From positions 558,001 through 622,000 of the forward strand of contig NZ_BDBK01000002.1 of assembly GCF_001612945.1 (NCBI RefSeq): a DNA stretch of 64,000 bases, in the 5' to 3' direction. This DNA is from Nocardia inohanensis NBRC 100128 (GTDB taxonomy: Bacteria; Actinomycetota; Actinomycetes; Mycobacteriales; Mycobacteriaceae). The first letter of the stretch is position 1. Each line of letters starts with the position of its first letter. A program made the translations under genes and the position numbers. Shown here one piece after another: positions 1 through 8,488 of the stretch. The notes beneath the pieces are model-generated. The model saw only the letters and a list, made by a program, of their open reading frames with translations, had not been told where the DNA came from and did not search any database.

Positions 1-248
1 CGTTCGTGTGGCGTATCCCCTTGTGCCGCTTCGAGTCTGGATTTCAGGTCGGTGTAGCCGCGTGCGGCGACGGCCGCCAGCAGGGAATTGTGGGTGGGGA
101 AGTAGCGGCGGGGGGCGCCGTGGGAGACGCCGGTTTCGCGGGCGATCGCGCGTAGGCCGAGTTGGCTCGCGCCTACCTGTTCGAGCATCTCGACGCCGGC
201 GCTGACCAACCGTTCCCGCAACGGTTCCACGACTTCCATGACGGTCAT
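1..248 (-). CDS. TetR family regulator, partial (C-terminus outside window)
   Basis: Only the N-terminal 82 or so residues are present; the gene continues past the left window edge. Reading the minus strand gives MTVMEVVEPLRERLVSAG, then a TetR-type helix-turn-helix with LRAIARETGVSHGAPRRYF at about residues 34-52, which is the DNA-recognition part of the family. The ATG is preceded by AAGG at suitable spacing; a second ATG three codons later is an alternative. It is divergent from the PlsC gene, and the gap between them holds two identical-type palindromes (273-314), so it probably represses itself and the acyltransferase. The ligand is unknown because the C-terminal domain is missing. Confidence 0.85.
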   Translation of the reverse strand, partial: MTVMEVVEPLRERLVSAGVEMLEQVGASQLGLRAIARETGVSHGAPRRYFPTHNSLLAAVAARGYTDLKSRLEAAQGDTPHE

Positions 249-272
249 TCTGGTCGCCTTTCCGCCGAAACT

Positions 273-314
273 GTTGTAGACACTGTCTATCAGATGGTAG
301 ACAGTGTCTACAAC
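273..314. promoter_or_regulatory. Double palindromic operator, probable TetR binding site
   Basis: Two 13-bp perfect palindromes, TAGACACTGTCTA (277-289) and TAGACAGTGTCTA (298-310), differ only in the central base. They sit inside a perfect larger inverted repeat (273-289 against 298-314, 8-bp spacer). They lie in the 86-bp gap between divergent tetR and plsC genes, 20-60 bp from both starts, as expected for an autoregulating TetR operator binding two dimers. Binding by the neighbouring regulator is inferred. Confidence 0.75.
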
Positions 315-334
315 ATTCTTTCGGGGAGGTATTC

Positions 335-997
335 ATGTGGTATCGGCTGTTGAAATATGTGCTGGTGGGGCCGGTGCTCCGACTGGTCGGCCGACCCAAG
401 GTCGAAGGGCTGCACCATGTTCCGCAGGACGGGCCGGTGATCATCGCGGCCAACCATCTGGCGGTGGTGGATTCGCTGTACCTGTGCCTGGTGCTGGACC
501 GGCCGGTCACCTTCATCGCCAAGCAGGAGTACTTCACCGGTAATGGGTTCCGGGGGCGCATCAATCGGTGGGTGATGAAGGCGACCGGTCAGGTGCCGGT
601 GGATCGCACCGGCGGCACGGCCGGGTCGGATTCGCTGGCGGCGGCGACCCGCATTCTCGAAGGCGGCGGCATCTGGGGCATTCACCCCGAGGGGACGCGG
701 TCCCCCGACGGTCGTATCTACCGGGGGCGCACCGGCGTGATCCGGGTCGCGATGGAAACCGGCGCACCCGTGGTCCCGGTGGTGCTCTCCGGAACCGATA
801 GGGTCAACCCGCGCAATCGCAAGCTGCTGCGGTTCGCGAAGGTTCGCATCTCCTTCGGTCGCCCGCGGTATTTCCTGCCCGCCGATCAGCAGGGCGTGCG
901 CACCGCCACCGATGAACTGATGGCCGACCTGGTCCGCCGCTCCGGCCGCCCCTATGTCGATTGCTACGCCGCGTCTTTCAAGAAGACCGCCGCTTAG
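335..997 (+). CDS. PlsC-type 1-acyl-sn-glycerol-3-phosphate acyltransferase
   Basis: 220-residue membrane-associated acyltransferase that would transfer a fatty acyl group to lysophosphatidic acid or a similar acceptor in phospholipid synthesis. The catalytic H-x4-D motif is visible as NHLAVVDS at about residues 46-53, and the glycerophosphate-binding motif as EGTRSPDG at about 114-121. The length is normal for the family. GGGGAGG lies a few bases before the ATG. It is divergent from the tetR gene and preceded by the double operator, so expression is likely controlled by that repressor. A role in remodelling unusual lipids is possible, but the acceptor cannot be read from sequence. Confidence 0.85.
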   Translation: MWYRLLKYVLVGPVLRLVGRPKVEGLHHVPQDGPVIIAANHLAVVDSLYLCLVLDRPVTFIAKQEYFTGNGFRGRINRWVMKATGQVPVDRTGGTAGSDSLAAATRILEGGGIWGIHPEGTRSPDGRIYRGRTGVIRVAMETGAPVVPVVLSGTDRVNPRNRKLLRFAKVRISFGRPRYFLPADQQGVRTATDELMADLVRRSGRPYVDCYAASFKKTAA

Positions 998-1000
998 CAA

Positions 1001-1037
1001 GCGTTTCGGGGGCTCGGGGGCAGGTCCCGCGAAACGC
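1001..1037 (+). terminator. Possible terminator after plsC
   Basis: Inverted repeat GCGTTTCG (1001-1008) / CGAAACGC (1030-1037) begins four bases after the plsC stop and is followed by CCTTTTCTT. The stem is short and the loop is 21 bases, so this is a weak call. Confidence 0.35.
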
Positions 1038-1284
1038 CCTTTTCTTGCGGGGGCGCAGGCGTGGAACCCCCGCGGCAAAGCGGGAATTTCTGCATGTTAG
1101 AGTTCTCAGGTTGTCTCGGCGAGGGTGTGGCACAAGCTGCCCACCGTGATCGACGCGGCTCGGCCACCTCAGCCGTCCCCGTTCGTTCTTCGCCGATGAC
1201 GAAGCAGACGAACACAGTCAGGGTGCACAGTCCCCTGGCGACAGCTGACATTACAGCCCGGACGAGCCGTAGGAGTAGACAATC

Positions 1285-1893
1285 ATGTCCGACGCCAGCC
1301 TTCTCGCAGCCTCTGTACGCACCGAGTTCGGCAAGGGCGCTGCCCGCCGTACCCGTCGTGACGGCAATGTGCCCGCCGTGCTCTACGGCCACAACGAAGA
1401 GCCGCAGCACCTGTCGATCAACGCGCGCGATTTCGCCGCCATCCTGCGTGAGCACGGCACCAACGCCGTGCTGAACCTGGACATCGCGGGCAAGAAGCAG
1501 CTGGCGCTGACCAAGTCGGTCGTCGTGCACCCGATCCGTCGCTACATCGAGCACGCCGACCTGCTGATCGTGCGTCGTGGCGAGAAGGTCACCGCCGACG
1601 TGCACGTCAACCTGGTCGGCGAGGCCGCCTCCGGCACCCTGGTCACCCAGGAGACCACCACCCTCTCCATCGAGGTCGAGGCCCTGCACATCCCCGAGTC
1701 CATCGACGTGTCGATCGAGGGCATCGAGGCCGGCACCCAGATCCTCGCGGGCTCCATCGAGCTGCCGAAGGGCTCCACCCTGGCCGGCGACGCCGAGGCC
1801 CTGATCGTGAACATCATCGCCGCCCCGGCCTCCGCCGCCGAGGTCGAGGCCGCCGCCGAGGAAGCCGCCGCCGCTGAGGAAGCCGCCGAATAA
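1285..1893 (+). CDS. rplY: 50S ribosomal protein L25/general stress protein Ctc
   Basis: 202-residue long-form L25 (TL5/Ctc type), which binds 5S rRNA in the large ribosomal subunit. The N-terminal L25 domain (about residues 5-95) contains [20 protein letters not shown] and [15 protein letters not shown]. The C-terminal beta domain (about 100-185) has the usual [10 protein letters not shown] segment, followed by an alanine/glutamate-rich tail. It starts at ATG after TAGGAGTAGACAATC and is 43 bp upstream of pth on the same strand, the rplY-pth pairing I recall from mycobacteria. Confidence 0.95.
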   Translation: MSDASLLAASVRTEFGKGAARRTRRDGNVPAVLYGHNEEPQHLSINARDFAAILREHGTNAVLNLDIAGKKQLALTKSVVVHPIRRYIEHADLLIVRRGEKVTADVHVNLVGEAASGTLVTQETTTLSIEVEALHIPESIDVSIEGIEAGTQILAGSIELPKGSTLAGDAEALIVNIIAAPASAAEVEAAAEEAAAAEEAAE

Positions 1894-1936
1894 TTCGGTC
1901 CCCCAACGGTTTCCGGACTGAGGCGACAGCTGTCCT

Positions 1937-2518
1937 ATGACTGAGCCATCGGCCGGGCCCGCGCTCGTGGTCGGACTGGGTAATCCCGGACCCGAGTACG
2001 AGCGCACCCGGCACAATGTCGGCTTCATGGTCGCCGACGTGCTCGCGGAGCGCGTCGGCGGCCGTTTCGGTGTGCACAAGAAGTCCGGTGCGGACCTCTT
2101 GGAAGCGCGCCTGGACGGCCGCAAGGTGTTGCTGGCCAAGCCGCGCACCTATATGAACCTCTCCGGCCGCCCGGTCGCCGGGCTGGCGAAGTTCTTCAAT
2201 GTCCCCGCTTCGGACATCATCGTGGTGCACGACGAACTGGATCTGCCGTTCGGCGCGGTCCGGCTCAAGCTGGGCGGCGGCGAGGGCGGGCACAATGGTC
2301 TGCGCTCCATTTCGCAGGCCATCACCACCAAGGATTACCTGCGCGTCCGCTTCGGTATCGGGCGTCCGCCGGGTCGTCAGGACCCCGCGGATTATGTGCT
2401 CAAGCCGTTCTCGGCTCCCGAGCGCAAAGAGGTCCCGGTCATCGTCGAGCAGGCCGCCGACGCCGTGGAGCTACTGCTCCGCGTCGGCTTGGAAGCCGCA
2501 CAGAACCAATTGCACTGA
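1937..2518 (+). CDS. pth: Peptidyl-tRNA hydrolase
   Basis: 193-residue cytosolic enzyme that cleaves the ester bond of peptidyl-tRNAs dropped from stalled ribosomes. Signatures in order are [20 protein letters not shown] with the catalytic His at residue 26, [10 protein letters not shown] with Asn74, [10 protein letters not shown] with Asp99, and [13 protein letters not shown] with Asn120. The length matches bacterial Pth. It follows rplY in the same direction and is convergent with the acyl-adenylating ligase gene; about 120 bp between the two stops holds no gene. Confidence 0.96.
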   Translation: MTEPSAGPALVVGLGNPGPEYERTRHNVGFMVADVLAERVGGRFGVHKKSGADLLEARLDGRKVLLAKPRTYMNLSGRPVAGLAKFFNVPASDIIVVHDELDLPFGAVRLKLGGGEGGHNGLRSISQAITTKDYLRVRFGIGRPPGRQDPADYVLKPFSAPERKEVPVIVEQAADAVELLLRVGLEAAQNQLH

Positions 2519-2638
2519 CCGCCTCTCCGCGACTTCAGCGCGCGGCTCGAAGCCGTCGCCAGCTGTGCGCGCGTGCCGGCGGTCGGTTGCCGAGCCGATT
2601 TCGGGCGTACCCGGTGAGTTACCCCGAGGGTCGCGAAA

Positions 2639-4291
2639 TCAGTTGTCCCGTAAGGCTGTTGCCGTCGCGGAGCGACGGAGCTTGCCCGACGAGGTTTTCG
2701 GGAGCGCTCCCGGGCCGAGCACGGTCACGCTGCGCGGGCGCACTCCCACTTCCGAGAAGACCGCGTGCACGATCTCGTGTTCGATGCGTTTGACCTCGTC
2801 CAGGTTCTGGTGGTCGTTGGATTCCACCACCACCGCGAAACTTTCGCGTTTCTGGCCCGCGTCCAGGCGCACGGCCACCGCGTTTCCGGGGCGAACTCCC
2901 TTGATACGCAAGGCCGCTCGTTCGATATCGGTGGGGAAGATATTGCGGCCGCCCATGATGATGACGTCTTTGATCCGCCCGCAGACCACCACCAGCCCGT
3001 CCTCGGTGAAATAGCCGATATCGCCGGTGTCGAGCCAGCCGTCCGCGTCCTGGGCGGGCCGGAAGCCCTCGGTGGTGACATATCCGGAAGTCACCGCGGG
3101 GCCGCGCAATTCGATCACGCCCACGCTGCGCACCGGCAGCGGCCGGCGGTCGGCGTCCACCACCCGGCCCTCGAGATTGTCGACCAGATAGCCCAGGGTG
3201 GGCAGCCGGCGCACACCGCCGTGATGGTGTTCGGGGTGCCGGACCGGGACCGCTTTGCCCAGCGCCTCCAGTAGATCCCCGTCCACCACGTCCAGGACCT
3301 GGCCCAGGCCCGGATCCGGAATCGATACGGCCAGCGTGGTTTCGGCCATACCGTAGACCGGTGTCAGCGCCATGGGATTGAGCCCGAAGCGTTTTCCGGC
3401 TTCGGCGAGCGCGTCCATGGTGTCGGCGTCCACCGGTTCCGCGCCGTTCCACATATAGCGGACGCTGCTCAGATCGAAGGCGCCGTCGGGGGCATTGCGG
3501 AGCCGGCGACCCAGCAGGGAATAGGCGAAATTCGGTGCGGCGGTGACGGTGCCGCGATATTTCGAGATGAGTTCGGCCCACAGTATCGGCCGCTGGAGGA
3601 AATCGAGCGGGGTCACGCAGACCACTTCCGCACCGAATTGCATGGGGACGCTGAGGAATCCGACCATGCCCATATCGTGGAACAGCGGCAACCAGCTCAC
3701 CATCACGTCATCGTCGAGCTGGAATTTCACGCGATCGAACATGGCATAGGCGTTGACGAAGAAATTGCCGTGCGTTATCCGGACCGCTTTGGGCGAGCCG
3801 GTGGAGCCGGAGGTCAACTGCTGCAAGGCGATATCGGATTCACCGGTGGGCAGCGGTTCGATGGGCTCGCCCGCGCGCATGGCGTCGATGGTGACCACAT
3901 TGATGCCGCGTTCGCGCAGCAGCGGCTCGGCGATCTCGAAGGGCGCGCCCAGGATGACCGCGCGCGCCTCGATCATGTTCAGCACGGTTTCGGTGTCGTG
4001 CGCCCACATCTGGAGGTCGGTGCGCGGAGTGGGCTGATGCAGCATGGTGATCGAGGCGCCGCGCATCCACACCGCCTGGCAGGCGGGGGCGATATCGGCC
4101 GGCATACCGGCCAGCACACCTACGGCGTCGCCGCGCCCGATGCCCGCGGCGGCCAGTCCGCCCGCCATTCGCCGTGCGATGTCATGGATTTCGCCCCAGG
4201 TCCGGCGCACGGGCGCATCGGGTTCACCGGTCACCAGACCGCGCGCCGAATGCCGCGCGGTCGCGTACATCTCGTCGGTGAACCGGCTCAT
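2639..4291 (-). CDS. Acyl-adenylating ligase (fatty acyl-AMP/CoA ligase), Rv1013 Pks16-like
   Basis: 550-residue ANL-superfamily enzyme that activates a carboxylic acid as acyl-AMP. The P-loop [11 protein letters not shown] is at about residues 160-170, YGMAE lies in the middle, LDTGDIGYF is the A5-A7 region, and the C-terminal [12 protein letters not shown] carries the A10 lysine. The H-x-P-T-P-R-T-D-L segment near residue 85 recalls fatty acyl-AMP ligases rather than CoA ligases. The neighbourhood (pth, rplY) matches Rv1013, annotated pks16 but in fact a stand-alone ligase of similar length. GAGGGGG precedes the ATG. No PKS or carrier protein is nearby, so the substrate is unknown. Confidence 0.88.
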   Translation of the reverse strand: MSRFTDEMYATARHSARGLVTGEPDAPVRRTWGEIHDIARRMAGGLAAAGIGRGDAVGVLAGMPADIAPACQAVWMRGASITMLHQPTPRTDLQMWAHDTETVLNMIEARAVILGAPFEIAEPLLRERGINVVTIDAMRAGEPIEPLPTGESDIALQQLTSGSTGSPKAVRITHGNFFVNAYAMFDRVKFQLDDDVMVSWLPLFHDMGMVGFLSVPMQFGAEVVCVTPLDFLQRPILWAELISKYRGTVTAAPNFAYSLLGRRLRNAPDGAFDLSSVRYMWNGAEPVDADTMDALAEAGKRFGLNPMALTPVYGMAETTLAVSIPDPGLGQVLDVVDGDLLEALGKAVPVRHPEHHHGGVRRLPTLGYLVDNLEGRVVDADRRPLPVRSVGVIELRGPAVTSGYVTTEGFRPAQDADGWLDTGDIGYFTEDGLVVVCGRIKDVIIMGGRNIFPTDIERAALRIKGVRPGNAVAVRLDAGQKRESFAVVVESNDHQNLDEVKRIEHEIVHAVFSEVGVRPRSVTVLGPGALPKTSSGKLRRSATATALRDN

Positions 4292-4387
4292 GGTCCAACC
4301 CCCTCAACGCAGAATCCGGCTGGGATATCTCTAACTATCCCGCTGCCGGCGGACCCTGTTAACCGTTTCGGGGAGGTCGGTACGCGT

Positions 4388-5575
4388 TCAGGCCATCGAA
4401 TCGGTGAGGACTCGGGCGAATCGGTCCAGATCCTCGAAGCTCACGAAGCAGTGCGGGGAGGCCCGGACCACCGACGCCAGCCCGCGATCGGTCATGTCCA
4501 GCAGGGTGGAACCGCGATGGCTGACCGTCACCGTGACCGACTCGTCCGCCAGCCGGTCGCGCACCTCGATCGGCTCCAGGCCGTCCACGGTGAAGGACAC
4601 GATGCCCGCGTGCTGGGTGCCGCGGTCGCGGACGGTGACGCCGGGAATCTCCTGCAAGGTCTTGCGCAGGTACTCGGCGCGTTCGGCGATGGCCGCGTAC
4701 ACCTGCGCGGGACCCAGCTCGAGCAGATAGCGCACGGCCGCGCCGAGACCCAGGCGGGCCGCCACATCGCATTCCCAGAATTCGAAGCGGCCGGCGTCCG
4801 GGGCGAGGGTGTATTCGCCCGGACCGGTCCATTCGGCGCTGTGCAGGTCCAGCCGGCCCGGCTCCAGGGTGGCGGCCAGTTCGGGCCGGACGTACAGGAA
4901 GCCGGTGCCGCGCGGCCCGCGTAGCCATTTGCGGCCGGTGGCCGACAGCGCGTCCACCTCCAGTTCGGCCACGTCGAGCGGCAGCTGCCCGGCGGATTGG
5001 CAGGCGTCCAGCAGCACCAGCGCGCCGACGCCGTGCGCGATGCGGGCCGCCTCGGCGACCGGGTTCACCAGGCCGCCGTTGGTGGGGACATGCACCAGCG
5101 ATACCAGTTTCACGCGTTCGTCCAGCATGCCGGCGAGGGCGTCGAGGTCGAGCTGCCCGCTGCCGTCGCTCGGAATGGCCTCCACGACCGCGCCGCTGCG
5201 GCGGGCGCGTTGCAGGGCGGCGATGGCATTGCTGGCGTAGTCGGCGCCGGAGATCAGGATCCGGTCGCCGGGGGCCAGCGGTACCGAGTAGAAGAAATCC
5301 GTCCAGGAGCGGCTGGCGCTGTCGCTCAGGGCGATGGCATCGGGCCGGGCATTGATCAGTTCACCGATGGCTACCTTCACCCCGTGCAGGTCGTCCAGGC
5401 GCTCGCTCGCGGCCCGGTAACCCCCGATCTCGGCCTCGCGGCGCAGGTGAGCGATGGCGGTGTCGACGACGATCCGCGGGGGCAGGGAGGAGCCGGCGCT
5501 GTCCAGGAAGACCTGGTTCTCGCAGCCCGGGGTATCGGCTCGCAAACTCGCGATGTTCACCATGGAATCGACCAT
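4388..5575 (-). CDS. egtE: EgtE, ergothioneine PLP-dependent C-S lyase
   Basis: 395-residue fold-type-I PLP enzyme (class V aminotransferase/NifS-like). In ergothioneine synthesis it cleaves hercynylcysteine sulfoxide to ergothioneine, pyruvate and ammonia. Visible features are VFLDSAGSSLPP near the N-terminus, LVHVPTNGG, the PLP-aspartate region LLDACQSAGQLPLD, and the Schiff-base lysine in SATGRKWLRGPRGTGFLYV (about Lys216). The frame opens at a TTG 21 bases upstream, but ATG at 5575 is preferred; ATG at 5563 is also possible. It is transcribed away from egtA, with about 100 bp shared upstream, instead of following egtD as I recall for mycobacteria. Confidence 0.88.
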   Translation of the reverse strand: MVDSMVNIASLRADTPGCENQVFLDSAGSSLPPRIVVDTAIAHLRREAEIGGYRAASERLDDLHGVKVAIGELINARPDAIALSDSASRSWTDFFYSVPLAPGDRILISGADYASNAIAALQRARRSGAVVEAIPSDGSGQLDLDALAGMLDERVKLVSLVHVPTNGGLVNPVAEAARIAHGVGALVLLDACQSAGQLPLDVAELEVDALSATGRKWLRGPRGTGFLYVRPELAATLEPGRLDLHSAEWTGPGEYTLAPDAGRFEFWECDVAARLGLGAAVRYLLELGPAQVYAAIAERAEYLRKTLQEIPGVTVRDRGTQHAGIVSFTVDGLEPIEVRDRLADESVTVTVSHRGSTLLDMTDRGLASVVRASPHCFVSFEDLDRFARVLTDSMA

Positions 5576-5676
5576 AACGGTAGGTGTGTTCTTCAAAACG
5601 TCAGATTTGTTGTCGGAGTCCGTCGCTACCCTGGTTTGGGTCGGCTGACCGCCGGCCCCGAGGAGTGGAGGTTGGC

Positions 5677-6942
5677 ATGGCAGTGACGGTGATGCCCGAA
5701 TCCCGCACCGAGCAGTCGCCCGACGTCGGGTTCTCCTCCCGTGCGGCCGCCGAGGCGTATATCGGCGGCGTCTGTTTCAAGGTCGGACCACCGAGCTTGA
5801 TCGGTGCCGAATTGGAATTCCTCACCGCCCAGGGTGGGAGTTCGGCATCGGATCCGCGTCCCGATCTGACTGTGCTCGCGGACGCGCTGGGAGTCCACAC
5901 CCCACAGTCGATTTCGCCCGATTCCCCGGCCGTGGCGCTGCCGGGTGGCAGTCGGGTGACCATCGAACCCGGTGGTCAGATCGAATTATCCAGCGCCCCT
6001 TTCGCCTCCGCCGCCGAGCTCGCCACGAGTCTCCGCGCCGATGCCTCCCGCTTACGGGAGCTGCTCGAATCCCAGGGCATCAGCACCTTCTCCGCCGCCG
6101 CCGACGCGAGTCGCACCGCGCAGCGAATCCTCCGGCTGCCGCGCTATCGCGCCATGGAACGCTCCTTCGCCGGGATCGGCCCGTTCGGGGCGCTCATGAT
6201 GTGCAATACCGCCGCCACCCAGGTCAGCGTGGATGCCGGGGCGGATGCCGCCGAGGTGGCGGCCCGCTGGACGCTGCTCTACCAGGTCGGGCCCGCGCTG
6301 CTGGCGGGTTTCGCCTGCTCACCGGCGCTGGCGGGGGCGCCGCCGGGGGAGTGGGCCTCGCAGCGCATGCGCGCCTGGATGCGGCTGGATCCGCTGCGCA
6401 CCCGGCCGTCGGTGCACGATTGGCCGGATCCCATTGCGGGATACGCGCATTGGGCATTGGACGTGCCGCTGCTGTGTGTGCGCTGCGACGAGCAGACGGA
6501 CTGGTCCGCCCCGCCGGGCGCGACCTTCGCCGACTGGTTGTGCGGTGCGCTCGACGACGAACTCGACCGCCGCCCCACCCGCGCCGACCTCGACTATCAC
6601 CTGACCACGCTGTTCCCGCCGGTCCGCGCCTCCGGGCACCTGGAGGTCCGCTACCTGGACGCGCAGCCGGGTGACACCTGGACGGTCCCGATCCACGTCT
6701 TCGACGCGCTGCTCTCCCGCCCAGAGGTCGTCGCCGAAGCGAGCACCCTGGCCAAGCCCACCGCGGCCATGTGGACGGAAGCCGCCCGGCACGGTCTGGC
6801 CGATCCCGAGTTGCGCTCCGCCGCGGTAGATCTGCTCGAACTGGCCGCCGCGCATGCCGAAACCGACCAGGCCGCAGCGGAATTGGGTGCCGCGGCCGAG
6901 CGATGTCGTAGCGGCCGCGCCCCCACCGAGGATGCCCGATGA
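5677..6942 (+). CDS. egtA: EgtA, glutamate-cysteine ligase of ergothioneine synthesis
   Basis: 421-residue GCS2-type ligase forming gamma-glutamylcysteine, the thiol donor used by EgtB. The N-terminal GAELEFL, the central LPRYRAMERSFAGIG and GPFGALMMCNTAATQVSVDA are typical of the actinobacterial EgtA branch. The frame is open further upstream, but ATG at 5677 has GTGGAGG five bases before it and gives the family-like start MAVTVMPESRTEQ. It is the first gene of the egtABCD direction. A 205-bp gap with a palindromic element (7012-7088) separates it from egtB, so egtBCD could also have its own promoter. Confidence 0.92.
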   Translation: MAVTVMPESRTEQSPDVGFSSRAAAEAYIGGVCFKVGPPSLIGAELEFLTAQGGSSASDPRPDLTVLADALGVHTPQSISPDSPAVALPGGSRVTIEPGGQIELSSAPFASAAELATSLRADASRLRELLESQGISTFSAAADASRTAQRILRLPRYRAMERSFAGIGPFGALMMCNTAATQVSVDAGADAAEVAARWTLLYQVGPALLAGFACSPALAGAPPGEWASQRMRAWMRLDPLRTRPSVHDWPDPIAGYAHWALDVPLLCVRCDEQTDWSAPPGATFADWLCGALDDELDRRPTRADLDYHLTTLFPPVRASGHLEVRYLDAQPGDTWTVPIHVFDALLSRPEVVAEASTLAKPTAAMWTEAARHGLADPELRSAAVDLLELAAAHAETDQAAAELGAAAERCRSGRAPTEDAR

Positions 6943-7011
6943 TCACCGCGCTCATCCGGCCACCGCACCACCGGCCTCCCCGCCACGGCCTGCGTCCGCC
7001 CGGCCGTCACT

Positions 7012-7088
7012 GTCCTCCCGGCATGTTTTTAGCCGGGATCCACACAGGGCCGGCATATGGATTCCGGCCAAAAGCACGCCGGAATGAC
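7012..7088. repeat. Long imperfect palindromic element in the egtA-egtB gap
   Basis: Two 30-nt arms, 7012-7041 and 7059-7088, are near inverse complements (the left arm contains CCGGCATGTTTTTAGCCGG, the right arm CCGGCCAAAAGCACGCCGG) around a 17-nt centre. Each arm is itself a small hairpin. This looks like a dispersed intergenic palindrome (REP/MITE-like) rather than a simple terminator; it has no T-run. It may attenuate read-through from egtA. Only one copy was seen in this window. Confidence 0.55.
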
Positions 7089-7147
7089 GAGGGCGTGAGC
7101 GCCTGTACTGCGGCGGCTACATCACTGACCGAATTCGGAGTTTTCCC

Positions 7148-8488
7148 ATGACCATTCATCTACCGGGCGCCGACCGCGCCGAAACCGAACGGTTGCGCAC
7201 CAAGATCGCCGACACGCTCGAGCGCGCTCGGCGGCGGACCACCGGTCTGACCGAGTGTGTGGATGAAGCTGAACTGGTGGCGCAGCATTCGCGGATCATG
7301 AGTCCGCTGGTGTGGGATCTGGCGCATATCGGCAATCAGGAAGAGCTGTGGCTGGTGCGTGATGTGGGCGGGCGGGAACCGGTGCGCGCCGATATCGATC
7401 ACCTGTACGACGCGTTCAAGCATGCGCGTGCGGATCGGCCGGCGCTGCCGCTGCTGAATCCGGTGGAGGCGCGCGGCTATGTCGGCACGGTTCGGGACAA
7501 GGTGCTGGATGTACTGGAGCACAGTCCTTTACACGGTGACGAGCTGGTGGACGGTGGTTTCGCCTTCGGCATGATCGCCCAGCACGAGCAGCAGCACGAC
7601 GAGACCATGCTGGCCACGCATCAGCTGCGCACCGGTGACGCTGTGCTGGCCGCGCCCGCCCCGCCCGCGGCCCGCGTGCGGGTCGCGGGTGAAGTCGTCA
7701 TTCCCGCAGGCGAATTCGTGATGGGCACCGACACCGATCCGTGGGCGCTGGACAACGAGCGCCCCGCGCATCCGGTGCACGTCCCCGGTTTCGCGATCGA
7801 CGCCGCGCCGATCACCAACGAGAAGTACGTCGCCTTCATCGCGGATGGCGGTTACGACCGCCCCGAACTCTGGTCCGAGCGCGGCTGGGCGCATCGCTTG
7901 GAAGCCGGCCTCACCGCACCCCAATTCTGGGAGCGCGATGGCAACGGCCATTGGTGGCGGCGGGTTTTCGGCACCATGCAGCCCGTCCGCCCGCAGCAAC
8001 CGGTGGTCCACGTCTGCTGGTACGAGGCCGAGGCGTACGCCAACTGGGCGGGCAAACGCCTGCCCACCGAAGCCGAATGGGAGAAGGCCGCCCGCTTCGA
8101 CCCCGAGACGGGCCGCACGCGCCGCTACCCCTGGGGCGACGCCGACCCCACCGAATCCACCGCCAACCTCGGCCAGCATCATCTGGAACCGGCCGATATC
8201 GGCGCGTACCCGGAGGGTGCTTCGCCCTCGGGCGTACACCAGCTCATCGGCGACGTATGGGAGTGGACCAGTTCGGGTTTCGACCCCTACCCGGGTTTCC
8301 GCGCCTTCCCCTACGCCGAATACTCCGACGTCTTCTTCGGCGGCGACTACAAGGTCCTGCGCGGCGGTTCCTTCGCCGCCGACCAGGTGGCGGTCCGCGG
8401 CACCTTCCGCAACTGGGACCACCCCATCCGCCGCCAGATCTTCTCCGGCTTCCGCCTGGCCCGAGACCTCCGCCCGGACGAGCGCTGA
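7148..8488 (+). CDS. egtB: EgtB, hercynylcysteine sulfoxide synthase
   Basis: 446-residue non-haem iron enzyme that joins gamma-glutamylcysteine to hercynine using O2. The N-terminal DinB_2 domain carries the likely iron ligands: His60 in DLAHIGNQEE, and His146 and His150 in HEQQHDE. The C-terminal sulfatase-modifying-factor (FGE/SUMF) domain begins at about residue 180 (VIPAGEFVMGTD) and includes HVCWYEAEAYANWAGKRLPT, GDVWEWTSSGFDPYPGF and RGGSFA. The length and domain order are standard. Its TGA overlaps the ATG of egtC by one base, implying translational coupling. Confidence 0.96.
   Translation: MTIHLPGADRAETERLRTKIADTLERARRRTTGLTECVDEAELVAQHSRIMSPLVWDLAHIGNQEELWLVRDVGGREPVRADIDHLYDAFKHARADRPALPLLNPVEARGYVGTVRDKVLDVLEHSPLHGDELVDGGFAFGMIAQHEQQHDETMLATHQLRTGDAVLAAPAPPAARVRVAGEVVIPAGEFVMGTDTDPWALDNERPAHPVHVPGFAIDAAPITNEKYVAFIADGGYDRPELWSERGWAHRLEAGLTAPQFWERDGNGHWWRRVFGTMQPVRPQQPVVHVCWYEAEAYANWAGKRLPTEAEWEKAARFDPETGRTRRYPWGDADPTESTANLGQHHLEPADIGAYPEGASPSGVHQLIGDVWEWTSSGFDPYPGFRAFPYAEYSDVFFGGDYKVLRGGSFAADQVAVRGTFRNWDHPIRRQIFSGFRLARDLRPDER

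Noticed and set aside
994..2148. Long minus-strand open frame across rplY and pth
   Set aside because: It is antisense to two clearly recognisable genes and its translation is Gly/Asp/Arg-rich without family features; a high-GC shadow frame.
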